A DNA stretch of 64,000 bases from Embleya hyalina (GTDB lineage Bacteria; Actinomycetota; Actinomycetes; Streptomycetales; Streptomycetaceae): assembly GCF_003967355.1 (NCBI RefSeq), contig NZ_BIFH01000015.1, positions 314,888 to 378,887 of the forward strand, given 5' to 3'. The translations under genes and the position numbers were made by a program. Position 1 is the stretch's first letter. Every line of letters starts with the position of its first letter. Positions 51,054 to 60,949 of this stretch are shown here, in pieces. The notes under the pieces were generated by a model that was not told where the DNA came from, searched no databases, and saw only the letters and a program-made list of their open reading frames with translations.

Positions 51054-51935
51054 CTACTTCAGGCTGGGCTGCTGGTTCTCGAACCAGACCTGGTCCAGGG
51101 CCGCCTTGCAGCTCTCCCCGGGGGCACAGGTGAGCGCGACGTCGTTGGAACCCTCGTTGAGCTGCACCATGTTCCAGGTGCCGGTGACGGTGTTCGTGCC
51201 GTAGTTCTTGAGCCTGGCCTTGTTCGTCGTGTCCTTGCCGTTGACCAGGATCGACAGGTTCTGCTGCTCGGAGGTCGTGTTGAGGAACTTCACCGCCAGG
51301 TAGTAGGTGCCCTTCTTCGGCACCTCCACCTTCCAGGTGATCGTCGACCCGGGGGCGGACATGTCGATCAGGCCCTTGCCCGAGGACGACGCCACACCGG
51401 CCACCGCGACCGCCCCGCCTGAGGGCGAGGCGTCCTCCGCCTCCACCATCGCGAACTTGCCGCCGGGCGCGGTGGAGGGAGCCGAGGACGGCGACGAGGT
51501 CTGCGACGGGCCCGCGGTGGTCTGCGTGCCGGCGGTCGTGGCCGGCGTCTTCGCCTTGTCGCCCTTGTCGTTGTCGCGGGTCAGCAGCAGGCCGGCGACC
51601 ACTCCGATCACCACCAGGACCGCCACCGCCGCGCCGATCATCACGCCGCGACCACCACCACCGCCGCCGCTGCCGCCGTGCGATTGCCGGGGCTGCTGCG
51701 GCGGCTGCGCGCCGCCCTGCTCGTGCTGGGCCGGGATCGCCGCCTGCGGCTGGGTGTGCGCGGGCGGCTGGGCGTAATTCATCTGCCCGACCTGCACATA
51801 TTGCGGCATCATCCGATTGGCGGAAGAACCGTACGCACCGGTCGTCCCTGTCCCGTCGCCCGCTTCCTCACCCGGCGCCGGCCGATAGAGGTACCCGTAC
51901 GGGTCTTCAGGTTCACCGTTGGTACCCGCCGTCAT
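51054..51935 (-). CDS. membrane-anchored protein with C-terminal CBM35/CBM6-like domain
   Basis: A 293-residue type II membrane protein: a Gln/Pro-rich cytoplasmic part (residues 1-95), a Gly-rich hinge, one membrane helix (VMIGAAVAVLVVIGVVAGLLL), a Ser/Thr/Pro-rich extracellular stalk, and a beta-sandwich of about 125 residues starting FAMVEAEDASP and containing KGLIDMSAPGSTITWKVEVP, features of carbohydrate-binding modules 35/6. It probably binds a cell-wall or environmental glycan at the surface. Cys residues in CAPGESC may form a disulfide. The ATG at 51935 has a GGGAGGA site. Confidence 0.78.
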   Translation of the reverse strand: MTAGTNGEPEDPYGYLYRPAPGEEAGDGTGTTGAYGSSANRMMPQYVQVGQMNYAQPPAHTQPQAAIPAQHEQGGAQPPQQPRQSHGGSGGGGGGRGVMIGAAVAVLVVIGVVAGLLLTRDNDKGDKAKTPATTAGTQTTAGPSQTSSPSSAPSTAPGGKFAMVEAEDASPSGGAVAVAGVASSSGKGLIDMSAPGSTITWKVEVPKKGTYYLAVKFLNTTSEQQNLSILVNGKDTTNKARLKNYGTNTVTGTWNMVQLNEGSNDVALTCAPGESCKAALDQVWFENQQPSLK

Positions 51936-52274
51936 CGGGTAGTCCTCCCTACGTGCGCCAGGCCAAGCTTTGTCAATACCAGGCATCACACTAACGGGCG
52001 ACGGGTGCGACAAGTGGTGTTGTCCGCGTGACGGGACTGTCACGAAAACGCCCTACTGAGGCGTACGGCAGCCGCCCGCCCCAAGAACACGGCGAAGCCA
52101 CCGAACTCACGAAACCCACCCATCAGGTGACCGAATTCACCCATGATGACCAAAATCGCAAGGAAGTGAACGGCCCCGGCGGGTACGCCCGACGCCACGG
52201 ACGGGGCGGGCGGGCACACCACATCGAGCCACCCGAAGCGCACCCGCGTCCCGCCCGGGCGACGAACGCCGTCC
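51936..52274. other. 339-bp gene-free region upstream of the CBM-like gene
   Basis: No gene is supported. The segment is AT-richer than its surroundings around 52020-52170 and should hold the promoter of the minus-strand CBM-like gene and the 3' end of the diguanylate cyclase transcript. A GGTG-8-CACC partial palindrome around the GAATTC near 52135 is the only symmetry noticed. Confidence 0.4.
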
Positions 52275-53894
52275 CTAACCGGCCCGCCGCTGCGCACGAT
52301 CGCGCCGACGCTTGTTCGCGTACATGTGTTCATCGGCGATCCGCAGCAAGTCCTCGGGCTCGGCCGCCTCCTCGGCCCAGCCGATCCCGAAGCTGGCCCC
52401 CTCCAGCGGCACCGCCAACCCCTCGGCCGGAATCGGTACGGACAACGCCCGGCGCAACCGCACCGCCATCTCCTCCGCCTCTTCCCGCCCGATCCCATCG
52501 GCCAGCACCACGAACTCGTCGCCGCCGAGCCGGGCCACCGTGTCCCCCTCGCGCACCGCGGCCGTCAGCCGCTCGGCGACCGCCTTGAGCACCACGTCGC
52601 CGATGTGGTGGCCGAAGTTGTCGTTGATGTGCTTGAACCCGTCCAGGTCGCAGAACAGCAGCGCGACGCCGCGACGCTCGGCGGCCGGCGGCTCGTCGAC
52701 GACCACCACCGCGCCCTCGGGCATGCTCAGGATCGCGCCGGTGGGCACGGCCCACTCGTCCGCGTACGGCTCGTGCATGTCGCCGCCCGGACCGGCGGCC
52801 GGGAGCCCGGCCTTGAGGCCGAACCGGGCGGCGAGCCGGGCCCGCAGCTCGCGCCCGTTCGGCAGCCCGGTGAGCGGATCGTGGCTGGCCTCGTGCACCA
52901 GCGCCTGCTCGCGCTGCTTGCGGTCCTCGATGTCCTCCACGTGGGTCAGCCCGAACCGCAGGTCGCCGAGCCCGTCGGCGACCTGGGAGGTGCGCAGCGA
53001 AACCCACCGGTACGTTCCGTCGCTGCGGGCCAGCCGCAGCTCGGTACAGCCCGCCACCGGCACCGTCCCGCCCAGGTGCCCGCCGAGCAGCGGCCGATCC
53101 TCCGGGTGCGCCAACGCGCCGAGCCCGAGCCGCTTGAGCACCGGCGCCGGGTAGCCCAGCATCCGGCACAGCGCGTCGTTGGCGCGCAGCAGCTGGCCCT
53201 GCTCGTGGCCGCGCACGCCGGTCATCACCATGCCGCTGGGCGCGTATTCGAAGGCCTGCCGAAAACTCTCCTCGCTGGCCCGCAGCGCGAGCTGCTCGCG
53301 CTCCAGGCGGGCCACCGCGCGCTGCATGTCGCTGCGCAGACGCGCGTTGTCCACCGCGATCGCCGCCTGCGCGGCGAACATGCCCAGCACCTCGCGCCGC
53401 CACGGGGCGGGCCGCAGACCGTCCACCGGCAGGTCCACCGACAACACGCCGACCAGGTCGCCCTCGGGCGTGTGCAGCGGCGCGAGCAGCGCGTCGCGCG
53501 GATGCCACGCCTCGGGGTGGTCGGCGATCGGCAGGTCGGGTATCCAGCTCGGGATGTCGCCCACGTCGGCCTGCCCCGAGCGGTGCCCGAGGAAGCGCAG
53601 CGGCCCCCAGGGCTCGGCGGCGGCCAGGATGCGGTCCCAGCCCTCGCGCGAGCCGATCTGGCCGGCCATCGCCTTGCGCAACTCGTCGTTGCCGGCCACC
53701 GCGGCGACCTCCAGATCGGCGTCGGCGCGGACGAGATTGACCGCTGCCACGCCGAACCCCAGGCCCGAGACCACGCCGTCGACGACGGCCTGCAGGGTGT
53801 CCTTGAGGTCACGCGTGGCGTTGAGGTCGGCGACGACGCGGTTCAAAAGGCGCAAAGTCGCCAACCGGACGTGGGTCTCCGTCTCGGCTGTCAT
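52275..53894 (-). CDS. cdgB: GAF-PAS-GGDEF diguanylate cyclase (CdgB-like)
   Basis: A 539-residue signalling protein: GAF domain (about residues 15-190), PAS-PAC (about 205-330, SFRQAFEYAPSGMVMTGVRG) and a GGDEF domain with intact RLGGDEFVVLADG near residue 455. An RxxD inhibitory site (REGD) lies five residues before the motif, so activity and product inhibition are expected. The order and length match CdgB of S. coelicolor, a BldD-controlled c-di-GMP synthase affecting development. Between the first GGDEF helix (LTGLPNGREL) and the LLFCDLDGFKHIND strand there is an extra segment of about 50 residues. The symbol rests on architecture. Confidence 0.87.
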   Translation of the reverse strand: MTAETETHVRLATLRLLNRVVADLNATRDLKDTLQAVVDGVVSGLGFGVAAVNLVRADADLEVAAVAGNDELRKAMAGQIGSREGWDRILAAAEPWGPLRFLGHRSGQADVGDIPSWIPDLPIADHPEAWHPRDALLAPLHTPEGDLVGVLSVDLPVDGLRPAPWRREVLGMFAAQAAIAVDNARLRSDMQRAVARLEREQLALRASEESFRQAFEYAPSGMVMTGVRGHEQGQLLRANDALCRMLGYPAPVLKRLGLGALAHPEDRPLLGGHLGGTVPVAGCTELRLARSDGTYRWVSLRTSQVADGLGDLRFGLTHVEDIEDRKQREQALVHEASHDPLTGLPNGRELRARLAARFGLKAGLPAAGPGGDMHEPYADEWAVPTGAILSMPEGAVVVVDEPPAAERRGVALLFCDLDGFKHINDNFGHHIGDVVLKAVAERLTAAVREGDTVARLGGDEFVVLADGIGREEAEEMAVRLRRALSVPIPAEGLAVPLEGASFGIGWAEEAAEPEDLLRIADEHMYANKRRRDRAQRRAG

Positions 53895-54420
53895 GGGTCT
53901 CCCCCAGGGGTCGACGCCGGTGTCTTCTGAACAGATATCGTCCGTTTACCAGAGAAACTGAATCACAGCGGGCTTCGCGTTGGCGACGTTCCGTCATCGA
54001 TCAGACTGTCACTGTGAGCCACCTCACGCTTCATACCGTATCGAGTCGGACCCCCGAGCCGCCCCGGAATCGCATCCTCCGCCGGCATCCATGGCGCATC
54101 GTACGAGGCCGGCGCCCATTTACGGGAAATAACCCCAGGGTTCGCGGGATATACCTGACGACCAATCAGAAACCAATCGGAAACCGATCGGGCGCTCGGG
54201 TGTGCGTCAGCACATTGATGCACAGCACATCCGGGGCGCACCCTCGAGGGACCTACCGCACGGGACCTCGCGAGGCGCCCGGCGAGCCGCCCGCGGCCCG
54301 GACCGCCGAGGCCGCCGGGACCGCCCGGGGGGAAACGCCCGGCCCGCCGGCGGGCACGCGCGGACCGCGCCGCGACGGCGCGCGGGTCGGGCCCGGTCCG
54401 ACGCCGCATACCCTTGACCC
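53895..54420. other. 526-bp gene-free divergent region upstream of cdgB
   Basis: No gene is supported. The first 300 bp are relatively AT-rich and should contain the cdgB promoter; GTGAG-CCAC-CTCAC (54014-54027) is a weak BldD-box-like palindrome about 120 bp upstream of the cdgB start. The remainder is GC-rich and leads to the flavin reductase start. Confidence 0.4.
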
Positions 54421-54951
54421 GTGTCCCCGCCACTCCCGCCCCCCGTCGATCCGGCCGACTTCAAGGCCGCGATGTCCCGATTCGCCGCCGGCGTGGTGCT
54501 GATCACCGCGATCGAGGGCGACCCCGACGACGGCGGGCCCGTCGACGACGTGGGGATGACCGCGACCGCGTTCATGTCGGTGTCCCTGGAACCCCCACTG
54601 GTGCTGATCAGCCTGCGCCGCGAGGCGCGGATGCGCGACGTGCTGGACGAACAACCGCTGTGGGCGGTGTCCCTGCTCTCGCAGAGCCAGCGCCATGTCG
54701 CCGGCCGCTTCGCCATCCCCGGCCGGATCAGCGACCGGCTGATGTTCGCCGACATCCCGCACCGCCGCGGCCCGGTGTCCGGCGCGGCCCTGGTCGGCGG
54801 CGCGCTGGCGACCCTGGAGTGCCGCACCGACCAGGTCGTCGAGGCGGGCGATCACATCCTGTACGTCGGCGAGGTGCTGCGCGTGGACCTGCCCAGCCCC
54901 GAGGGCCTGCCCCTGGCGCACTTCCGGGGCCGCTACCGAAGCCTGGGCTGA
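54421..54951 (+). CDS. flavin reductase family protein
   Basis: A 176-residue flavin-reductase domain protein: FKAAMSRFAAGVVLITAIEG, then GMTATAFMSVSLEPPLVLIS and the HFRGRYRSLG end. It reduces FMN or FAD for a partner monooxygenase or acts on its own. It differs from the protein at 13577-14077 by a Pro-rich start and a short insertion of acidic residues. The GTG at 54421 is in a GC-rich context without a clear ribosome site. It is convergent with the thioesterase gene. Confidence 0.87.
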   Translation: MSPPLPPPVDPADFKAAMSRFAAGVVLITAIEGDPDDGGPVDDVGMTATAFMSVSLEPPLVLISLRREARMRDVLDEQPLWAVSLLSQSQRHVAGRFAIPGRISDRLMFADIPHRRGPVSGAALVGGALATLECRTDQVVEAGDHILYVGEVLRVDLPSPEGLPLAHFRGRYRSLG

Positions 54952-54959
54952 CCGCGCCG

Positions 54960-55853
54960 CTACGCGCCCGGTCGCGGCCCCGGGCGCATCAGCCCGTCGG
55001 CGCTCACCGAGGCGACCGGTCGGCCGGCGCGGGTGAACACCCGGATCCGCCCGTGCATGCGCCCGTCGCCCGCGTACTCGCTCGCGCAGCGCAGCAGCAG
55101 CCACTCGTGCGCCGAGAACGGCTCGTGGAAGGTGATGTTCTGGGACAGCGCCACCGACATCGACCGCCCGCCGCGCCGCTCCAGTTCGGCGCGCGAGTAC
55201 GGCCGCAGCGCGACCGGGCCCAGGAAGCCCTCGGTGGACCAGGCCAGGATCGCCCGGGCGGCGGTCGCGGTGTCCGGGACCGCCGTACAGCGCGTCCACA
55301 GGTCCAGGCGCGGCGGCCCCACCGCGTCCGGGGACAGTGCCGCCGCGCCGCCGGCCGTACGCGTCTCCCACGGCAACATCGGCACCGACACCTCGGCGCA
55401 CTCCTCCGGCCCGGGCACCCCGGCCGGCAACGCATCGGCGTGCCGCACCAGTTCGGGGCCGGCCACGCCCAGCGTCACGAACGCCCGGTAGTGCTCGGCG
55501 GCGCCCTGCCGGAAACCCACCTGGAGGATCGCCGCCGACCGCCCCTCGTGCAGCCGCTCGACCCGTACGTCCACCGGCGCGGTCGGATCCCCGGCCCGGG
55601 GGAAGACTCCCTGGAGGGTCTGCACCGCCATGTGCGGGACCACCCGCTCGGCGGCCACCACCGTCTGCGCGAGCACCTGCGCGCCGAGCGTGCGCGGGAT
55701 CGGGGTCACCAGGTTGCGCGCCCGGAACCGGGTGATCGCCGCGTCCGGGTCGGCGGAATCCGCCGGATCCGCCGCCGTGGGGCGCTCCAGGTCCAGCACG
55801 TCCACCAGGTCGGCCGCCGCGATCGTCGGCCATGTCGCCACTCCACCGGTCAT
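54960..55853 (-). CDS. TesB-like acyl-CoA thioesterase (double hotdog)
   Basis: A 297-residue acyl-CoA thioesterase II-like protein: the first hotdog domain near VLAQTVVAAERVVPHMAVQT, then LQGVFPRAGDPTAPVDVRVE and SAAILQVGFRQGAAEHYRAF; the second near SVALSQNITFHEPFSAHEWL and GDGRMHGRIRVFTRAG. It hydrolyses acyl-CoA to free acid and CoA. The fold matches TesB, but the N-terminus is longer (about 30 residues, DP-rich). The ATG at 55853 is conventional. It is monocistronic and ends 9 nt from the convergent flavin reductase. Confidence 0.85.
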   Translation of the reverse strand: MTGGVATWPTIAAADLVDVLDLERPTAADPADSADPDAAITRFRARNLVTPIPRTLGAQVLAQTVVAAERVVPHMAVQTLQGVFPRAGDPTAPVDVRVERLHEGRSAAILQVGFRQGAAEHYRAFVTLGVAGPELVRHADALPAGVPGPEECAEVSVPMLPWETRTAGGAAALSPDAVGPPRLDLWTRCTAVPDTATAARAILAWSTEGFLGPVALRPYSRAELERRGGRSMSVALSQNITFHEPFSAHEWLLLRCASEYAGDGRMHGRIRVFTRAGRPVASVSADGLMRPGPRPGA

Positions 55854-55910
55854 CCGCGCATGATCGCAGTCCGCGGCCGGATCTGATAGACCGTCAGCTG
55901 CGCTGAACGA

Positions 55911-56174
55911 TCACCGCGTGGCGCCCTTCCCGGTGAACTTGACCACCAGCGAGACCAGGAACGCCGAGACCGCGATGCTGATGATCCAGCGGAGCCAGTC
56001 GATCCCCCTGGTCTCCTCCACGCCGAGCGCGGCCGCGATGCCGTAGCCGATCAGGGTGCCCACGATGCCGACCGCCATCGTGGCCAGGAAGCCGATCTTC
56101 TGTTTGCCCGGCAGAAACAACCGGCCCAGCGCGCCGATGATGATGCCGGCGATGATCAGACCTACGAACGTCAT
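55911..56174 (-). CDS. GlsB/YeaQ/YmgE-family small membrane protein
   Basis: An 87-residue membrane protein with three hydrophobic helices (TFVGLIIAGIIIGALGRL, then IGFLATMAVGIVGTLIGYGI and WIISIAVSAFLVSLVV) and the conserved GRLFLPGKQKIG loop. These transglycosylase-associated proteins are common in stress regulons; their mechanism is unknown. The ATG at 56174 is chosen on length and conservation. It ends close to the thioesterase gene but has its own promoter region. Confidence 0.9.
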   Translation of the reverse strand: MTFVGLIIAGIIIGALGRLFLPGKQKIGFLATMAVGIVGTLIGYGIAAALGVEETRGIDWLRWIISIAVSAFLVSLVVKFTGKGATR

Positions 56175-56346
56175 GGGATTCCTCCAGCCGCCGGCAGTCG
56201 TACAAAGTACGACGACCCGGACTTTTCCGGGCAGGTGTCTCCTGTTCCCCACGTTCCCCGCGCGTTAACGCGAACGCACCCACGTCACAAAGCTCTAAGG
56301 TGGTTGCGTCCGCCGGGTGGCCACGGTGCAAAATGGTCCGGTACAC

Positions 56347-56420
56347 GCCCCGATAGCTCAGTTGGCCAGAGCACGCGCCTTGTAAGCGCGGGGTCGTCGG
56401 TTCGAACCCGACTCGGGGCT
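56347..56420 (+). tRNA. tRNA-Thr (anticodon UGU)
   Basis: A complete cloverleaf: acceptor GCCCCGA (56347-56353) with TCGGGGC (56413-56419), D-arm GCTC/GAGC, anticodon stem CGCGC/GCGCG around CTTGTAA (anticodon TGT at 56381-56383), a 5-nt variable loop, and T-arm GTCGG-TTCGAAC-CCGAC. The discriminator is T at 56420 and no CCA is encoded. It reads ACA codons, rare in this GC-rich genome. No integrase or attachment-site duplication was noticed downstream. Confidence 0.97.
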
Positions 56421-56514
56421 CCCAGGGGCCGTCATCCGCGCGATCGCCGGATGGCGGCCCGCTCTCGTGGGCCCGGTGGGTGCGACGGGGCCGTTCGGCG
56501 GTCGGCGGCGGGGC

Positions 56515-57534
56515 TCAGCGGCGGCGGTCCGGCGCCGGACCGGTCGAGCCGCGGACCACCAGTTCGGGACGGTAGATCAACTCGGTACGCGGTGCCCGCC
56601 CGCCGCCGATCTCGTCGAGCAACGCGCGCACCGCCGCCGCGCCCATCGCCTGTACCGCCTGGCGCACCGTGGTCAGCGGCGGATCGGTGAAGGCCACCAG
56701 CGGCGAGTCGTCGTAGCCCACCACGGAGACGTCCTGCGGCACCCGCAACCCCCGCTCGCGCGCGGCCCGTACCGCGCCGAGCGCCATCAGGTCGCTGCCG
56801 CACACGACCGCGGTCGCCCCCCGGTCCAGCAGCGCGCCCGCCGCCGCCTGGCCGCCCTCCACCGAGAACAACGACCGCTCGATCCAACCGTCGGCCTCCG
56901 TGACCCCGAACCGCTCGGCGAGCCCGCGCCGAAAACCCGCGATCTTGCGCGCGGTGGGCACATACCGCTCGGGTCCGACCGCGAGCCCGATCGCGGTGTG
57001 CCGCAGGGAGGCCAGGTGCCCTATCGCCAACTCCACCGCGACCGCCTCGTCGCTGGAGATGAACGGCGCGTCCACGCCCGGCGCGAAGCCGTTGACGAAC
57101 ACCATCGGCAGGCCGCGCTCGACCAGTCGCAGGTAGCGCGACATGTCCGCGCCCGAGTCCGAGTGCAGGCTGGAGACGAAGACGATGCCCGACACCCCCC
57201 GTTCCAGGAGCAGTTCGGTGTAGTCGTCCTCGGTGACCCCGCCCGGGGTCTGGGTGCACAACACCGGGGTGTACCCGTGATGGGCCAGCGCCCGCTCGAT
57301 GACCTGCGCGAACGCCGGGAAGATCGGGTTGTCCAACTCCGGGAGCAGCAGCCCCACCAGGCCCGCGCTGCGCCGGCGCAGCCGGGCGGGCCGCTCGTAT
57401 CCGAGCACGTCGAGAGCGGTCAGGACGGCCCGCCGAGTATCGTCCGCAACCCCGGGTTTGCTGTTCAGAACCCGGCTCACGGTCGCCTCGCTGACCCCTG
57501 CCTGCGTTGCGATGTCCGCCAGCCGAGCCTTCAT
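56515..57534 (-). CDS. LacI-family transcriptional regulator
   Basis: A 339-residue LacI/GalR regulator: HTH (LADIATQAGVSEATVSRVLN) with a hinge helix, then a periplasmic-binding-protein-like effector domain (VGLLLPELDNPIFPAFAQVI, then GYDDSPLVAFTDPPLTTVRQ). It senses a sugar or sugar phosphate. The ATG at 57534 is standard. The gap to MsiK contains an 8-1-8 palindrome 42 bp upstream that it may use for autoregulation. It is divergent from the MsiK gene, but genome-wide sugar operons are also possible targets. Confidence 0.93.
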   Translation of the reverse strand: MKARLADIATQAGVSEATVSRVLNSKPGVADDTRRAVLTALDVLGYERPARLRRRSAGLVGLLLPELDNPIFPAFAQVIERALAHHGYTPVLCTQTPGGVTEDDYTELLLERGVSGIVFVSSLHSDSGADMSRYLRLVERGLPMVFVNGFAPGVDAPFISSDEAVAVELAIGHLASLRHTAIGLAVGPERYVPTARKIAGFRRGLAERFGVTEADGWIERSLFSVEGGQAAAGALLDRGATAVVCGSDLMALGAVRAARERGLRVPQDVSVVGYDDSPLVAFTDPPLTTVRQAVQAMGAAAVRALLDEIGGGRAPRTELIYRPELVVRGSTGPAPDRRR

Positions 57535-57575
57535 ACGCAGAGCCTAGTGACAGTTTCAGCAGGATTTCGCAGGGC

Positions 57576-57592
57576 TTTGCGGGTCCCGCAAA
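57576..57592. promoter_or_regulatory. palindrome TTTGCGGG-T-CCCGCAAA, candidate LacI operator
   Basis: A perfect 8-1-8 palindrome in the divergent LacI/MsiK gap, 42 bp from the lacI-type start. LacI-family operators are usually 14-20-bp palindromes, so it fits in size, although typical ones have a central CG; here the centre is a single T. Confidence 0.55.
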
Positions 57593-57662
57593 ACATTTCG
57601 GGCGAAGCCGACTGCTGACAGATCACGTGCGCCCGGGTACGGTGAAGCGCAGTCCGTCCTTG

Positions 57663-57678
57663 AATGGACTAGACCACT
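57663..57678. promoter_or_regulatory. DasR-responsive element (dre) upstream of msiK
   Basis: AATGGACTAGACCACT matches the DasR consensus A(G/C)TGGTCTAGACCA(G/C)T at 14 of 16 positions. It lies 90 bp upstream of the msiK start. DasR is the GntR repressor of N-acetylglucosamine use and a global regulator in streptomycetes, so amino-sugar control of this ATPase is likely. Confidence 0.78.
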
Positions 57679-57767
57679 GTCCGCCGTCACGGACAGGCAC
57701 CGCACGGGTACTTCACCCTCCACTCGGATCGTCCGGCACGTTCCTGCCGGTGGAAGGACACATCACC

Positions 57768-58877
<1,110 letters not shown>

Positions 58878-58967
58878 CCGACCCGGCACGATCGCCGGCG
58901 GCGCCCGACGGGGCCGCCGGCGAGTGTCGTCCCGGGCCGGCGGGCCGTCAGGGGTGAGACTCGGTCC

Positions 58968-59399
58968 ATGGAGCGTATGACCGAGACCGAATGGCGGGGC
59001 TTTCTGTTGGCGGGGCCGCCGCGCACCGGAAAACTTGCCACCGTACGTCCCGACGGTCGGCCGCACGTGGCGCCGGTCTGGTTCGACCTGGACGATCGCG
59101 GCGACACGGTGGAGTTGGTGTTCACCACGTTCGCGTCCTCGGTCAAGGGGCGCAACCTCGCCAACGATCCGCGCGTGAGCCTGTGTGTGGACGACGAACG
59201 GCCGCCGTACGCCTACGTGGTGATCGAGGGCGAGGCCCGACTCTCGGTCGACCCGGTCGACCTGCGCGTCTGGCCGAGCCGGATCGCCGCCCGCTACATG
59301 GGCGCCGACAAGGTGGTCGAGCGCGAGCCCGTGGAGGGCGAGCAGGTGGTGCACGTACACATCCACCACGTGGTGGCGGACCGGAACATCACGGGCTGA
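58968..59399 (+). CDS. PPOX-class F420/FMN-dependent split-barrel protein
   Basis: A 143-residue split-barrel protein: TGKLATVRPDGRPHVAPVWF, then VFTTFASSVKGRNLANDPRVSL and the RYMGADKVV end. This pattern fits the PPOX-class F420-dependent enzymes (Rv1155-like) of actinobacteria, though FMN cannot be excluded. The start is either ATG 58968 or ATG 58977; the second has GGAG three bases upstream. A terminator follows at 59450. Confidence 0.85.
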   Translation: MERMTETEWRGFLLAGPPRTGKLATVRPDGRPHVAPVWFDLDDRGDTVELVFTTFASSVKGRNLANDPRVSLCVDDERPPYAYVVIEGEARLSVDPVDLRVWPSRIAARYMGADKVVEREPVEGEQVVHVHIHHVVADRNITG

Positions 59400-59449
59400 G
59401 CCGTCCGTTCGCGCATCCCCCCGGGGGCGCGCGCATCTCGTCTCGCACG

Positions 59450-59484
59450 CCACAGGACCCGCACGTGTCGTGCGGGTCCTGTGG
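59450..59484. terminator. 15-bp perfect hairpin, bidirectional terminator
   Basis: CCACAGGACCCGCAC (59450-59464) and its exact complement (59470-59484) enclose a 5-nt loop. The hairpin lies between the convergent genes ending at 59399 and 59517 and is the strongest terminator-like structure in this part of the window. Confidence 0.82.
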
Positions 59485-59516
59485 GTGGGGGTGGGCTCCC
59501 GATGCCCGGGGGGCGG

Positions 59517-60797
59517 TCAGCCCAGCAGGCCGCCCAGGGGCTTGGCACCGCTCCCGCCGGATTTGGGGGCGCCGCCGGAGCCGCCGGTGTTCGAACCGAC
59601 CGAGCCGGTGGAGCCGGACGCGCTCGGGGCCGAGGCCGAGGTCGGCTTCCGGTCCGTGGCGTCGGCCGGGGTGGACTTGGCCGCGCCGATGTGGGCGCTC
59701 GGCTGCGGCGTGGTCGCCGCGCGCGGGGTGGCCTGCACGGCGGTGCCCTCCTTGACCGGGCCGGCCGGCGCCGAGGGTTCGACCATCGGCGGACGGGGTT
59801 GACCGGCCACCGCTCCGGACGGTTGTCCGGCGGCGGGGACGACCGGGGCCGCGGATCCGGCGGGGCGATCCGGCTCGCCGCTCCGGCCGGTGTCCGACTC
59901 GTCGGGGTGCCGGTGGCCGCCGCCGAGCAGGGAGCCCGCGAGCAGCGTCGCGCCGACGCCGGCGAACGCCAGCATCGAGCCGTAGCCGAGCTTGCGCCGC
60001 CGGGCCCGGACGGGGGTGACGATCGGACCGCGCCAGGTCCGCAACGACAACCACGCGTCCGCCGAGTACATCGGCGCGCCCGCGAGCGCCAGCGGGCTGA
60101 ACGCGGCCAGGAAGACCAGGTAGGGCGCGTGGTACGGCGAGGACCCGGTGCCCACCGCGATCAGCACGCCGAGCGAGAGCAACATCCCGAGCAGCCCGGC
60201 CAGCCGGGTCCACAGCCCGAGCACCACCGCGAAGCCGACCACCACCTGGCCGAAGGCGAACAGCAGGCCCGCCCCGATCGCGTGGTCGGCGGCCAGATCC
60301 ATCACCGACGGCGACAGACTGCCGTCCCGCAGCACGCCGATGCGATGCCCGAACGAAGCGCTCGACCCCGGATCCAGGAAGCCCGGCGCATAGAGCTTGC
60401 GCAGCCCCTCGACCAGGAACGCCCCGCCCAGGAACAGCCGCAACGGCAACAACACGGTGCCGGCCTGCACACTCCCCCGGCGCGCGTGCGTGGGCGCCGC
60501 GGCGGTCCCGTCCCGCTCACGCACACCCGCCCCCGAGCCACGCCGGGCAGGCTGCACCCGCCGCCGGGGCCCGTCGTCACGAATCACCGGGAGTCGTGTG
60601 GTGGCGTCGTCGTCCGCCCGGCCACGCGGCCCGGGCACAGGATTGGGGGCGGTGCCGATCCGGGGGCCGGCGATCACCACCCGCAGGGTCTTCGTGGGGG
60701 TGGCGACCGCCGCCGGATCGCCGGGGTCGCGCACCGCCGCGGGCGAGGGCAACAGCCCGACAGCACCGCCGAAGCTGCCTTCCGATCTGGTGTCCAC
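59517..60797 (-). CDS. DoxX-family membrane protein with long disordered tails
   Basis: A 426-residue protein with a DoxX-like four-helix membrane core (about residues 115-250: LPLRLFLGGAFLVEGLRKLY, GQVVVGFAVVLGLWTRLAGL, LLSLGVLIAVGTG, YLVFLAAFSPLALAG), a further hydrophobic segment near 275-295, and a Pro/Ala/Ser-rich C-terminal tail of about 130 residues. The first 110 residues are charged and disordered. DoxX proteins act with thiol or quinone redox partners in other bacteria; here the role is unknown. The start, a GTG at 60797, is only tentative. Confidence 0.78.
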   Translation of the reverse strand: MDTRSEGSFGGAVGLLPSPAAVRDPGDPAAVATPTKTLRVVIAGPRIGTAPNPVPGPRGRADDDATTRLPVIRDDGPRRRVQPARRGSGAGVRERDGTAAAPTHARRGSVQAGTVLLPLRLFLGGAFLVEGLRKLYAPGFLDPGSSASFGHRIGVLRDGSLSPSVMDLAADHAIGAGLLFAFGQVVVGFAVVLGLWTRLAGLLGMLLSLGVLIAVGTGSSPYHAPYLVFLAAFSPLALAGAPMYSADAWLSLRTWRGPIVTPVRARRRKLGYGSMLAFAGVGATLLAGSLLGGGHRHPDESDTGRSGEPDRPAGSAAPVVPAAGQPSGAVAGQPRPPMVEPSAPAGPVKEGTAVQATPRAATTPQPSAHIGAAKSTPADATDRKPTSASAPSASGSTGSVGSNTGGSGGAPKSGGSGAKPLGGLLG

Positions 60798-60949
60798 GCA
60801 CCACTAACCGCCCAAGGTCCCCCAAGGATGCGGCCCACCACGTATTACCCCATGCAACCCCCAAACCCCCAAACCTCCCACTACACTCCGCCCCGCAAAA
60901 CGACTCGACAGAGCAGTCAGGGCACGTACGACCCCCCAAGCCGAAGACT

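Noticed and set aside
54014-54502. A plus-strand frame starting MSHLTLHTVSSRT
   Set aside because: It lacks a ribosome site and codon bias, and it runs into the flavin reductase gene in another frame.
56347-56600. An integrated element at the tRNA-Thr gene
   Set aside because: No integrase, excisionase or repeated tRNA 3' end was seen; the next gene is an ordinary LacI regulator.
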